DNA of 64,000 nucleotides, from positions 62,001 through 126,000 of the forward strand of contig NZ_FOJN01000013.1 in NCBI RefSeq assembly GCF_900111805.1, in the 5' to 3' direction. Source of the stretch: Rhodococcoides kroppenstedtii. Its GTDB lineage: Bacteria > Actinomycetota > Actinomycetes > Mycobacteriales > Mycobacteriaceae. This document shows, piece after piece, positions 24,903-33,656 of the stretch. The translations under genes and the position numbers were made by a program. Positions within the stretch are counted from its first letter, which is position 1. Each line of letters opens with the position of its first letter. The notes under the pieces are model-generated. The model ran no database searches, had not been told where the DNA came from, and saw only the letters and a program-made list of their open reading frames with translations.

Positions 24903-26054
24903 TCACCGACCGGCGTTCGGTGGATACCGCCGGGTGAAATCCCGGACTTCGGCCAGCGCCGGTTTCGGCGTGTAATCGCGCCGCACGATGCCGAAATTGT
25001 CGTCGAGAACCGACTCGTCCGTTCCGTTGTCCCGAATTGCGTAGACGAACGACGGCCCCAGCCACGAATTCCCGACAGTCGCATTCAGCAGAATGCGGAC
25101 GGTCGTCGCCTGCGCGTCCTCCGACACCGCGCCCTCGGCCGAGCCGGTCGGCGCTCCGACGGCCGTCATCCACACCGGCTTCGCGGCGTCGCCGCGGGCG
25201 ACCATGACGTCGCGTATCGGCCACAGCACCATCGCCGAATTCCCTCCCGCGTCACCGGCGGCCGGCGCGTCGCTCGGCAGGCCGGGGAACGTGAACGGGT
25301 GCACGTTGAGCGCATCGGCGTACCGCACCGCCCCCAGCTCGTACAGCGCGAGAACGAACGCGACGGCCGGTATGCCACCGCCCGCGGCGGACCCGGGTGC
25401 CATCCCGCCCGACACCACCACGGCATCCGGATTCGCGCGCGTGATCGCGCGATGAGCCCCACGCAGCATCAAGGCGTAGACGACGGGATCCGGCGCCGGC
25501 TTGAAGTAGGTCGAGAGGTTGGGCTCGTTCCACACCTCCCACAACGAGATTCGGTCGCGGTAGCGCTCGGCGGCGGCCCCCGCGAACTCGGCGAAACGGC
25601 GGGGGTCCGCAGGACGCCCGTACTCCTCCTCGACGGCCGTGGCCACGCGCGCCCACTCCGGCGCATAGGTGACGATGCCCAGAACACACATGCCGCGCGC
25701 GGTGATCGCGTCGACCATGCGGTCGGGAACACCCCAATCACGGTCGCCACGAACCGGTTCGACCACCGACCAGTCGACGTCGATACGCACCGCGAACATG
25801 CCCGCGTCCCGCGCCAGCTCGAGTTCCCGCGCCAGATCCGCATCGGAGAGACCACCGAACAACGCTCCGGGTGATCCCCCCACCTGCGTGGACCCCGACG
25901 CCGTGGTGCAGTTCGTCGGAGCCTGCGCGGCCGCGAGGCCCGGGCGAAGCGGGGAGAGCGCCGCGAACGCAACCAGGAATGCCGTGAGGACGACGCAGAC
26001 CCTCACGCGTCCACGCCGCGCTGTCACGTCGCCGATGCTACCGCGCCGTGTCAC
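24903..26054 (-). CDS. Secreted glycoside-hydrolase-like TIM-barrel protein, nucleophile position altered
   Basis: A 383-residue protein with a Sec signal peptide (ends about residue 44, AAAQAP). A TIM barrel of the GH5/GH39 clan follows: GMFAVRIDVDWSVVEP, GIVTYAPEWA, and WEVWNEPN with acid/base Glu177. At the second catalytic strand the usual WxTE-x-G-APT pattern reads WMTAVGAPTG, so Ala298 stands where the nucleophile Glu is expected. The protein may therefore bind or remodel polysaccharide without normal retaining hydrolysis. It lies near the surface-polysaccharide cluster, about 0.9 kb before its first gene, and converges with the 37-residue frame. Confidence 0.82.
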   Translation of the reverse strand: MTRRGSIGDVTARRGRVRVCVVLTAFLVAFAALSPLRPGLAAAQAPTNCTTASGSTQVGGSPGALFGGLSDADLARELELARDAGMFAVRIDVDWSVVEPVRGDRDWGVPDRMVDAITARGMCVLGIVTYAPEWARVATAVEEEYGRPADPRRFAEFAGAAAERYRDRISLWEVWNEPNLSTYFKPAPDPVVYALMLRGAHRAITRANPDAVVVSGGMAPGSAAGGGIPAVAFVLALYELGAVRYADALNVHPFTFPGLPSDAPAAGDAGGNSAMVLWPIRDVMVARGDAAKPVWMTAVGAPTGSAEGAVSEDAQATTVRILLNATVGNSWLGPSFVYAIRDNGTDESVLDDNFGIVRRDYTPKPALAEVRDFTRRYPPNAGR

Positions 26055-26103
26055 GGCAAATGTTCACCGCAGAATGCACGGAGTCTGCATTAGCATCGGA
26101 GCA

Positions 26104-26832
26104 ATGACATCCGGAATGGCCGGCTTCGACGACCGCCTCAACGAGGTACTCGCCCAGCAAGCCGACAAGAGCGGTGAATCCGTGGACGCCTACGTGCGAC
26201 GTGCCGTGGTCACGCGACTGGTCAAGGAACTGGCGGACGACGCCGATTCGGACCTCGGCCGCATGCTCCGCGCGATGCGGGACGCGCAGGACGCGGCGCC
26301 CACCGACGGCACCGACGCCGCCGGTGACACCGACGACGGTATTCCGTTCGACTCCGTCATCCGTGATTCCGCCCGCCTGCAGGCGCTGCGCGACACGGGC
26401 CTGCTGGACACCCCACCGGATCCGAAATACGACCGACTGGTCGCCATGGCGGCGGACGCGCTCGGGGTTCCCATCGCGGCCGTCTCTCTGGTGGACGACA
26501 AGCGCCAATTCTTCAAGGCCGCAGTCGGTCTCGGCGACAACGACGACCGGATCACCGAGATGCCCGTCGGGCGGTCGGTGTGCCGCTACGCGGTGGAGTC
26601 GGGCCAGCCGCTCGTGGTGGAGGATGCCCGCTCCGACGAGTTGTTCGCGGACCATCCGGGCGTTCTGGACAAGACCTGGGTGTCGTATCTGGGCATTCCC
26701 CTGCTCGACGACGGCGGTCATGCGCTTGGCACGCTCTGCGTATGGGACCAGCAGCCGCGGCAGTGGACCACCGGCCACATTCAGATCCTCAAGGATCTCG
26801 CGTGGATCGTTCGGGAACAGATCTTCGACTGA
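26104..26832 (+). CDS. GAF-domain protein
   Basis: A 242-residue protein. Residues 1-60 are helical (DRLNEVLAQQADKSGESVDAY and RRAVVTRLVKEL), resembling a ribbon-helix-helix-like or coiled region. An acidic Asp/Thr linker follows. Residues 90-242 form a GAF domain (LDTPPDPKYDRLVAMAADALGV, VSLVDDKRQFFKA, GRSVCRYAVESG, YLGIPLLDDGGHALGTLCVWD), of the type fused to cyclases and kinases but here stand-alone. A rho-independent hairpin with T-tract ends its transcript. ATG follows GGAGCA. Ligand unknown; Cys in GRSVCRYA is typical of this subfamily. Confidence 0.85.
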   Translation: MTSGMAGFDDRLNEVLAQQADKSGESVDAYVRRAVVTRLVKELADDADSDLGRMLRAMRDAQDAAPTDGTDAAGDTDDGIPFDSVIRDSARLQALRDTGLLDTPPDPKYDRLVAMAADALGVPIAAVSLVDDKRQFFKAAVGLGDNDDRITEMPVGRSVCRYAVESGQPLVVEDARSDELFADHPGVLDKTWVSYLGIPLLDDGGHALGTLCVWDQQPRQWTTGHIQILKDLAWIVREQIFD

Positions 26833-26849
26833 CCGTCGTTCCCGACCCG

Positions 26850-26872
26850 AAGCCGATCATAAGCGGCTTTTT
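26850..26872 (+). terminator. Rho-independent terminator after the GAF gene
   Basis: Arms AAGCCG and CGGCTT around an 8-base loop, running into TTTTT, 17 bp beyond the GAF stop codon. A canonical intrinsic terminator, unusually clear for such GC-rich DNA. Confidence 0.85.
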
Positions 26873-26914
26873 CTGTCTTCCGGTCCTTTTCTCGTAATGG
26901 CCTCGTGACCATTC

Positions 26915-26939
26915 ATGGGCATGTCCCATCCTTTATGGG
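26915..26939. promoter_or_regulatory. Triple ATGGG/CCCAT/ATGGG repeat before the polysaccharide cluster
   Basis: ATGGG at 26915, its complement CCCAT at 26925 and ATGGG again at 26935 are spaced at exactly 10 bp, so all three lie on one helix face. An AT-rich stretch suited to a -10 region (GATAAGCTACAAATTG) follows at once. This looks like an operator-promoter for the cluster starting at 26993. Confidence 0.5.
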
Positions 26940-26992
26940 ATAAGCTACAAATTGTTGTGAGGCCATCGACGAACCCGTACGGAGAAAAGCTG

Positions 26993-28474
26993 GTGTCCGA
27001 CACACTGGAGTCGCGCGAAACGTTGTCAGACAACGGCTTTCCCACGACAGACCCGCGAATCCACTCCCTCGCGGACAGATTGCGAGCCGACCCCGCCTAC
27101 ACCGCGCTGTCGGTGGCCGGGGACGTCGTGGCCGCCATCCTCGCCATCCTCGTGGCGCGGAACTGGCCCGGCTCGGGCGGCATCGACTACGGCTGGGTGC
27201 CGTGGCTCTTCGTTCCGCTCCTGCTGCTCCTGCTCGCGTCCCGGTCGATGTACCGGCGAGGGCTACGGCGCAACTTCCTCGACGAGATCGGGCCGGTGCA
27301 GACGTCGGTCGCCCTGTCCGTTCTGTTGATCCTCGCCCTCCTCATCACCCTCGGCACCGAGTACCGCCCCGGCGTGTTCATGGTCCGGGTCTGGATCGCC
27401 GCCGCCGTCCTGGTCGCCCTGGCCCGCTTCCTCCGCACGACGATCCAGCGTTACCTGCGCGTCCGGGGCAAGTCCAAGGCGCCGACGTTGATCGTCGGCG
27501 GCGGACCGATCGTGCACCAGCTCGCCGCACGCATGAAGCAGTTCCCCGAGTACGGCCTCGACCCGGTCGGCGTCATGGACAAGGCGCCCGTCCACGGCGT
27601 CCCGTCCGATGCGCCGGCAGAGTTCACCGTGCCCTACCTCGGGCTGCCGAGCGACCTCGACGCCGCCGTGAAGGCAACGGGGGCAGAGGAACTCATCGTC
27701 GCCTTCGCCGACGTTCCGACCGAGCAGTTGGTCAAGACGATCAGGGCGGCGCATCGCAACAAGATGCGAGTCTGGGTGGTTCCCCGCCTCTTCGACACGG
27801 TGGGTGTGCGCACCCGCGTCGAGCACCTCGGCGGCCTCCCGCTCATGGTTCTTCCGCACGTCGACCCCAAGGGCTGGCAGTTCCTGGTCAAGGGCGCCAT
27901 GGACCGCACGTTGGCGGGCCTCGGAGTCCTGGTGCTCTCCCCCGTCTTCCTCACCCTGGCGATCCTGGTCAAGCTCAGCTCGCCGGGCCCGATCTTCTTC
28001 TCCCAGGAGCGCATCGGCCGCGACGGAGTGCCGTTCGGCTGCTTGAAGTTCCGGTCGATGCGACCGCCCCGTGCGTCCGACGCCGACTTCCAGCTGACCG
28101 AGGGGGCCGCCCCCGGTGGCGTGGAGGGCGTGGATCGACGGACGAAGATCGGCAAGCTCATGCGTCAGACGTCCCTCGACGAGCTGCCCCAGCTGCTCAA
28201 CGTGCTGCGAGGCGACATGTCCCTGGTGGGGCCGCGCCCGGAGCGACCTGCCTACGTCGACCTGTTCGAGATGCAGATCCGTCGCTACGGCGAGCGGCAT
28301 CGCGTCAAGGCCGGGGTGACCGGGTGGGCGCAAGTGCACGGCCTGCGCGGGCAGACCTCGATCGCGGACCGCGCGGAGTGGGACAACTACTACATCGAGA
28401 ACTGGTCGCTGGCGCTCGACATCAAGATCCTGTTCCTCACCGTCGCGGCCGTGTTGAAGAAGGCCGAGGACTGA
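26993..28474 (+). CDS. Polyprenyl-phosphate sugar phosphotransferase (initiating glycosyltransferase)
   Basis: A 493-residue membrane enzyme of the bacterial sugar transferase family, which transfers sugar-1-phosphate from a UDP-sugar to undecaprenyl or decaprenyl phosphate. Four or five membrane helices cover residues 30-150, then a CoA-binding-like domain, one more helix (LAGLGVLVLSPVFLTLAILVKL), and the catalytic domain with SPGPIFFSQERIGRDG, FRSM, TSLDELPQLLNVLRGDMSLVG and GLRGQT. GTG at 26993 with GGAG upstream is chosen. The ATG at 26915 would put the repeat and promoter-like DNA inside the gene. It should start repeat-unit synthesis for the cluster. Confidence 0.93.
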   Translation: MSDTLESRETLSDNGFPTTDPRIHSLADRLRADPAYTALSVAGDVVAAILAILVARNWPGSGGIDYGWVPWLFVPLLLLLLASRSMYRRGLRRNFLDEIGPVQTSVALSVLLILALLITLGTEYRPGVFMVRVWIAAAVLVALARFLRTTIQRYLRVRGKSKAPTLIVGGGPIVHQLAARMKQFPEYGLDPVGVMDKAPVHGVPSDAPAEFTVPYLGLPSDLDAAVKATGAEELIVAFADVPTEQLVKTIRAAHRNKMRVWVVPRLFDTVGVRTRVEHLGGLPLMVLPHVDPKGWQFLVKGAMDRTLAGLGVLVLSPVFLTLAILVKLSSPGPIFFSQERIGRDGVPFGCLKFRSMRPPRASDADFQLTEGAAPGGVEGVDRRTKIGKLMRQTSLDELPQLLNVLRGDMSLVGPRPERPAYVDLFEMQIRRYGERHRVKAGVTGWAQVHGLRGQTSIADRAEWDNYYIENWSLALDIKILFLTVAAVLKKAED

Positions 28475-28484
28475 CGGTGATCCG

Positions 28485-29858
28485 GTGATCACCACGGCGA
28501 TCGCCGTCCTCGCCGCCCTGCTCGTCGCGATCGCCGCCGTGTTCGTGGCCAGGGCGGTGTACTTCCGTCCGCAGCTCGGCGTCCTGCTGCTGGCGGCGTT
28601 CGTCCCGCTGAACGGACTCCTCGTGATCCTGCCGCTGCCGGGGATCGTGTCCGGGTGGAAGGAGGGCTTGCTCCTCTACACCTTGATCTGCGCCTGGCTC
28701 CGCCGCCGCCGTGTTCCGGCCGGCGAGGTGGTCGCCCCGACCATCCTGCTGCCCTGGTGGCCGGCCGCGGCGGTGTTCGTCGTCTTCGGCGTCGCCTCGG
28801 CGCTGATCTCGTTCGGCGTCATCGGATTCGTCGGTATCAAGGTCACGTTCTTCTACCTGCTGCTCGTCGTCGTGCTGTGGCTCGCGCCGTTCGACGCGCG
28901 GGACCGCGACCGTCTGGTGAGCGTCCTCATGGGCATGGGCGCCTTCACCTCGCTGGTCGGCATCGCCCAACTGCTCGCGGGACCGGCCTTCCTGGTCTCC
29001 CTCGGTTACGAGTACGGCACCCAGGTCCGCACGTCGGGCGGGTTGCTGCGCGTGTTCTCGACGTTCAACCTGCCCTTCCCCTTCGGCCTCTACGTGATGC
29101 TCTCGCTGCTCGTCGGTGGTGCGGTGGCGCTGGCGAATCCGTCACGACGACGGAACCTGCTGTTCCTGTGCTTCGCCCCGGTCATGGTGGTGGCCATGTC
29201 CACCGCGATCGTGCGCGCGGCCATCCTGGGACTCGCGGTCGGCGCGATCTACATGATCGTCATCCGCTTCCGGGCGCTCGCCGCCCCGGTGATCGCGGTC
29301 GCCGTGCTCATCGGGGCGATCCTGCCGTTCGTCCCCACGATCACGTCCGTCTTCTTCTCCTCGTCCAGCCTGAACGAACGGTCCGGGCGGTGGAACGAGG
29401 TGATCGAGAAGATTCGGACCCACCCGTTCGGGGAAGGCCTGGGGTCGAGCGGCGCTGCGGCGGACCGGATCTCGACAGCGCAGGGCACCGTCTTCTCCGG
29501 TCTGTCCACGAACTACCAACCGGACAACTACTACGTGAAGACGGCGCTCGAGCTGGGCCCGATCGGTCTGTGGGCCGTGATCGCCCTGCTGCTGTCCTCG
29601 CTGCTCTGGTGCACCCGACTGTCCCGGACCCTGCCGGGGCAGGACGGCGCGCTCACGCTGGGCGTCGGAGCGTCCATCGTGGCGTCGCTCTTCGCGTCCC
29701 TGGTGGCGACGTACTTCGAGATCTTCCCGATCGACGTGTATTTCTGGCTGTTGTTAGGAGTAGTGGGATGCGCCGCAGCACAACACGAATCGTCTACGGG
29801 GCGCTCGCCCTCCGACCGGGCGGCTCCGGTGTCCAGACCTACATTCGCGAGCTCCTGA
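28485..29858 (+). CDS. O-antigen ligase/polymerase-like membrane protein (Wzy)
   Basis: A 457-residue membrane protein with about ten to twelve hydrophobic helices. A large extracytoplasmic loop (about residues 285-355) contains SSSLNERSGRWNEVIEKIRTHPFGEGLGSSG, the R-x-x-x-W and G-x-G-x-G type region of Wzy/O-antigen ligase proteins. It is expected to polymerise lipid-linked repeat units outside the membrane. GTG start 10 bp after the preceding stop. Its last 91 bp overlap the following glycosyltransferase gene, which is more than usual. Confidence 0.88.
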   Translation: MITTAIAVLAALLVAIAAVFVARAVYFRPQLGVLLLAAFVPLNGLLVILPLPGIVSGWKEGLLLYTLICAWLRRRRVPAGEVVAPTILLPWWPAAAVFVVFGVASALISFGVIGFVGIKVTFFYLLLVVVLWLAPFDARDRDRLVSVLMGMGAFTSLVGIAQLLAGPAFLVSLGYEYGTQVRTSGGLLRVFSTFNLPFPFGLYVMLSLLVGGAVALANPSRRRNLLFLCFAPVMVVAMSTAIVRAAILGLAVGAIYMIVIRFRALAAPVIAVAVLIGAILPFVPTITSVFFSSSSLNERSGRWNEVIEKIRTHPFGEGLGSSGAAADRISTAQGTVFSGLSTNYQPDNYYVKTALELGPIGLWAVIALLLSSLLWCTRLSRTLPGQDGALTLGVGASIVASLFASLVATYFEIFPIDVYFWLLLGVVGCAAAQHESSTGRSPSDRAAPVSRPTFASS

Positions 29859-30823
29859 ACGAGCTGCCCGGCAAGCTGCCGGACGCCGAGCTCGCGGCGG
29901 TGGTGCAGAAGGACGCCGTCGGCGACCTGCCCGCCGGCATCGAGCCGCTGCCGCGGCCGGTGAGCGACGGCGTCGTTCGAGCCGCTCTGGGCGCGTTACC
30001 CGTCGGGGCGCACGACATCGTCCACGGTCTCGACGTCGACCTGCCGTTCGGCACCCGCGGCGCGACGGTGGCGACAGTGCACGACGTGTCCGTCATCGAC
30101 ATGCCGTCGGCGTCGTCCCGGCTGCGCGCCGCGGGCGAGCAGCGCCTGGTGCGTCGATCCCTGCGCCGAGCGGATCTGCTGATCGCGGTGTCCCAGTTCA
30201 CCGCCGACCGCATCGAGGCGGTGTCCGGTCGTCGGGCCGCCGTCGTGGAGCTGGCTCCCGCGGCCTGGGCCACCCCGCCCGCGCCCGCCGCGGTCGAGGC
30301 GGTGCGGGCCAAGTACGGCCTCCCGGAGACTTTCGTGATGCAGGTCGGCACGGTCGAGCCCCGCAAGAACGTCCAGCTCGTGGCCGACGCCGCCGAGCGG
30401 CTCGGGGTGCCGTGCCTGCTGGCCGGGGCCGGGTCGACCGGGCCGTCGAAACCGCGATACGCGACGGGCCTGGGGTACGTCGACGTCGAGGACCTGCCCG
30501 CCCTCTACGCCGCGGCGACCGTCACCGCCTACGCCTCTCGGTACGAGGGCTTCGGGCTGCCGCCGGTGGAGGCCATGGCCTGCGGCGGCGCCGTCGTCGC
30601 CAGCGCGGTCGGCGCCTTGCCCGAGGTCGTCGGCAAGGGTGCGGTGTTGCTCGAGAACGAGCGGCCCAGCGCCTGGGCGGAAGCAATGGGGCCGTTGCTG
30701 TTCGACGAGACCGCCCGCGCCGACCTCGTGACCGAGGCGGGCCGGGCGATGGCCGACCTGACATGGGAGCGGACCGCCGAGCGCACCGTGCAGGCCTACC
30801 GCGACGCCGGTCTGATCGCGTAG
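29768..30823 (+). CDS. Glycosyltransferase, GT4/GT1 family
   Basis: A 351-residue GT-B enzyme. N-terminal RIVYGALALRPGGSGVQTYIREL carries the acceptor-side glycine loop. The C-terminal donor domain has MQVGTVEPRKNVQLV, a central LLAGAG strand, and the nucleotide-sugar motif YASRYEGFGLPPVEAMACGG with the E-x7-E pattern. The start ATG follows AGGAG and lies within the last 91 bp of the polymerase gene. It resembles mannosyltransferases of exopolysaccharide clusters, but the sugar cannot be fixed from sequence. Confidence 0.9.
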   Translation: MRRSTTRIVYGALALRPGGSGVQTYIRELLNELPGKLPDAELAAVVQKDAVGDLPAGIEPLPRPVSDGVVRAALGALPVGAHDIVHGLDVDLPFGTRGATVATVHDVSVIDMPSASSRLRAAGEQRLVRRSLRRADLLIAVSQFTADRIEAVSGRRAAVVELAPAAWATPPAPAAVEAVRAKYGLPETFVMQVGTVEPRKNVQLVADAAERLGVPCLLAGAGSTGPSKPRYATGLGYVDVEDLPALYAAATVTAYASRYEGFGLPPVEAMACGGAVVASAVGALPEVVGKGAVLLENERPSAWAEAMGPLLFDETARADLVTEAGRAMADLTWERTAERTVQAYRDAGLIA

Positions 30824-30833
30824 GACGACGGCC

Positions 30834-32324
30834 GTGGACGAGAACCCCGATCAACTGCCACCGGACGTCACCGCCGAGGCGGAGCGCACGTCCCCGGACT
30901 ACCGCGCGCTCGCCGCCGATCCGAAGGCCGCGGCCCGCGCCACCGCCGCGGTGCTGGCGTCGCGCGTGATCGTCGCCGGTCTGGGCTGGGCCGGCAGCGT
31001 CGTCGTCGCCCGATCGCTCGGCGCCGAGGAGTGGGGCCAGTTCAGCTTCGTCTTCGCTTTGCTGGGCCTGATGTCGGTGGTGACCGACCTCGGTGTCGGA
31101 CGCGTGGTGCTGGCGAAGCTGATCGACGACGATCCCGACGAGATCGCCCGCACCGCATCGTCGTTCCTCGCGTTGCGGACCGTCCTCGGGCTCGTCGGCT
31201 ACGTCCTGGCGGTCGGCTACGTCGTGGTGCTCGGCTACCCGGGCGAGGTGGTCCTGGCGACCGTGCTCGGTGGCCTGGTGGTGGTGTTCGCGACGCCGTC
31301 GCACGCACTGTCCGTGCTGTTCCAGGCACGCCACCGCATGCTGCTGGTGGCGGTGGCCGAATCGGCCGGTCAGGTACTCCAACTCGCCCTGACGGTGCTG
31401 GCCGCGGTGTTCGCCCCGACCCTGTTGATCTTCGTCCTCCCCGCGGTGGCCAACGAGGCGTTCCGCGTGGTCACCAAGGGCTTCGCCGTGCGGCGACGCT
31501 CGGTCGGACTGCGCCCGTCTCGGCACCTCGACGTCCACCGGTGGGGTCCCTATCTGCGCGAGGCGATTCCGCTCGCCATCGGCTTCGCGCTGACGATCGC
31601 GATGCTCAAGATCGACGTGCTCATGCTCAGTCTGCTGGACACGTTCGACGCCGTCGGTCTCTACGCCATCGGCTACAAGTTCTCCGACATGATGGACACC
31701 ATCGCACTCGCCGCCGTGGCTCCCGTGAGCACCCTGCTGGTGGCCGCGTGGCCATCGGAACTGCCGACCTTCCGCAAGCGAACTCGCACGGCCGCACTGG
31801 CGTTCGCGACGTTCGGCGGGGTGGCGGTGGCCGCGTTCTGGCCGTCGGCGGATCCGCTGATCCGCCTGCTGTACGGTGATCGCTTCGTCCCCGGCGCCGA
31901 CGCGGCGAGGTTGCTGGTGCTCGGCGCCGCGGTGATGAGCCTGATCCTGCTCGGCGTGTTCCTGCTCGCGTCGGCGTCGAAGCAGCGCCACTACCCGGCC
32001 GTGGCCCTCGCCGGACTGATTCTCAACGTGGTGCTCAACCTGATCCTCATCCCCCGCTACTCCTACACCGGGTCCGCCGTGGCGACGGTGGTGACGTTCG
32101 CCGTGACCGTAGTCGCGCTGTGGGTGGTCATCGGCCGGACGATGCCGGTGTCCGGGTTGCTGCCGGTCGGGTCGATCGGCGTCGTCGCCGTCGTCACCGC
32201 CGCGGTGGCGGCGCTCGGGTCCCTGCTCGAATCCGCCGCTCCCGCCTGGTGGTTCCCGATCTCGGTGGTGGGCGCCGCCGTCGTCGGCGGCACGGGATTC
32301 CTGCTGCTGCGGAGGCAGTCGTGA
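30834..32324 (+). CDS. Polysaccharide flippase (Wzx/MATE-like)
   Basis: A 496-residue membrane protein with about 14 hydrophobic helices. The first conserved block is ASRVIVAGLGWAGSVVVARSLGAEEWGQFSFVF, typical of polysaccharide transporter family flippases. A short charged cytoplasmic N-terminus (DENPDQLPPD) precedes it. It should move the lipid-linked repeat unit to the outer face for polymerisation. GTG start 10 bp after the glycosyltransferase; its stop overlaps the next gene's GTG by four bases. Confidence 0.92.
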   Translation: MDENPDQLPPDVTAEAERTSPDYRALAADPKAAARATAAVLASRVIVAGLGWAGSVVVARSLGAEEWGQFSFVFALLGLMSVVTDLGVGRVVLAKLIDDDPDEIARTASSFLALRTVLGLVGYVLAVGYVVVLGYPGEVVLATVLGGLVVVFATPSHALSVLFQARHRMLLVAVAESAGQVLQLALTVLAAVFAPTLLIFVLPAVANEAFRVVTKGFAVRRRSVGLRPSRHLDVHRWGPYLREAIPLAIGFALTIAMLKIDVLMLSLLDTFDAVGLYAIGYKFSDMMDTIALAAVAPVSTLLVAAWPSELPTFRKRTRTAALAFATFGGVAVAAFWPSADPLIRLLYGDRFVPGADAARLLVLGAAVMSLILLGVFLLASASKQRHYPAVALAGLILNVVLNLILIPRYSYTGSAVATVVTFAVTVVALWVVIGRTMPVSGLLPVGSIGVVAVVTAAVAALGSLLESAAPAWWFPISVVGAAVVGGTGFLLLRRQS

Positions 32325-33433
32325 CGGCGCCGGTGATCCTGGTGGCTCACACCGCCAACGTCTCGGGCGCGGAGAAGATGCTGCTCGCGGTGCTCGGGGA
32401 AGCCCGGCGAGCCGACCGTCCGGTGACCGTGCTGTGCCCGCCGGGCGCGCTCGCCGACGCCCTGCCCCCCGAGGTGCAGCACGTGTCGATTCCCGACCTC
32501 GGTCTCGGCGGCCAGGGCGGTGTCGCGCGCGTCGCCGCCGGCGGACGCATGCTCGCGCGGTGGGCAACCGCTGCGCGCGTCCTCCGGCGCACCGCGCGTC
32601 CGACCGCCGACGGCACTCGGCCCGTCGTGGTGGTCAACTCGCTCTTCGCCCTGCCCGCGGCGCGGCTGGCCGGCCGGGGCGGCGGGCTGCCCGGCGGGGT
32701 CTCCTGGCTGGTGCACGACGCGGTGCCCGGCGGTCGGCAGCGCGCGGTCGCGAGACTCGGTCTCCCCGGTATCGACCGCGTGGTGGCCTGCACGGAGGCC
32801 GCGGCGGCCCCCGTCCGCGCGTTGGGCGCCGACGTGCGGGTGGTCCCCTACGGGGTGCGGTGGCCGGTGGCGGACTTGCGCGGTGCGCGCCACCGTCCGC
32901 CGGTGGTGGGAATGCTGGCCCTGCTCACGCCGTGGAAGGGACACCGAGTTCTGCTCGACGCCGTCGCCCGGTTGGACGGCGTGATCGTGGAACTGGCCGG
33001 TGGCAGCTTCTCCGGCGACCAGGCGTACGTCGACGAATTGCGCTCGCGCGCAGAGCGACCGGACCTGGCCGGCCGCGTCCGCTTCCTCGGCCACGTCGAT
33101 CCCGACACGGTGATGGCCGGGTGGGACGTGGTCGTGTCCTCCTCGGTCCTGCCGGAGGCCGGCCCGCTCTCGGTGCTCGAAGCCATGGCGCACGGCCTGC
33201 CCGTGGTGGCCTCCGCTCACGGCGGGCCGACCGAATTCCTCACCGACGGTGCGGGCGTGCTGGTTCCGCCGGGTGACGCCGACGCCCTCGCCCGGGAGAT
33301 CGCGGCGCTTCTCGCCGACGACGAACGCCGGGCGACCATCGGCGGACGCGCTCGCGCCGCCGTCGCCGACCGTCACGACGTGGCGACGACACTTCCGCAC
33401 CTGCTGGACGCCCTGACGGCGGTGAGCCGATGA
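32321..33433 (+). CDS. Glycosyltransferase, GT4 family
   Basis: A 370-residue GT-B enzyme. It begins VTAPVILVAHTANVSGAEKMLL, with the SGAEK acceptor loop. The donor domain has VVGMLALLTPWKGHRVLLDAVARL, FLGHVDPDTVMAGWDVVV and SVLPEAGPLSVLEAMAHGLPVVASAHGGPTEFL, the E-x7-E motif of retaining GT4 transferases. The GTG start overlaps the flippase stop (GTGA), so the two are translationally coupled. The sugar transferred is unknown. Confidence 0.92.
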   Translation: MTAPVILVAHTANVSGAEKMLLAVLGEARRADRPVTVLCPPGALADALPPEVQHVSIPDLGLGGQGGVARVAAGGRMLARWATAARVLRRTARPTADGTRPVVVVNSLFALPAARLAGRGGGLPGGVSWLVHDAVPGGRQRAVARLGLPGIDRVVACTEAAAAPVRALGADVRVVPYGVRWPVADLRGARHRPPVVGMLALLTPWKGHRVLLDAVARLDGVIVELAGGSFSGDQAYVDELRSRAERPDLAGRVRFLGHVDPDTVMAGWDVVVSSSVLPEAGPLSVLEAMAHGLPVVASAHGGPTEFLTDGAGVLVPPGDADALAREIAALLADDERRATIGGRARAAVADRHDVATTLPHLLDALTAVSR

Positions 33434-33656
33434 GGACCGACGGCACGGCTCCCGAAATCGGTCGACTCGGCGGTTTCGCCGACCGTTTCCGACCGGCCGC
33501 CGACGGCGGGCCGACGGGGCGGTTCACCTACCGCGAAAGCCCTGTGCCCCTGCGTAGTATCGGCGTTGCACACGTGCTGTCCCGTGCGACACGAGACGAC
33601 GCTGCGCGGCATCGTGCGACGCCCAGACCAGTGACGGACAACCCCGGGAGATTCGG
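33434..33656 (+). other. 223-bp gap within the polysaccharide cluster; possible internal promoter
   Basis: This is the only gap of note in the cluster. A TAGTAT hexamer near 33557 could be a -10 element. A 79-residue frame opens with an ATG overlapping the preceding stop (ATGA, 33430) and runs into the next gene to 33669. Its sequence (rich in Arg and Gly, no pattern) gives no sign of a real protein, so I treat the region as leader or promoter DNA. Confidence 0.35.
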
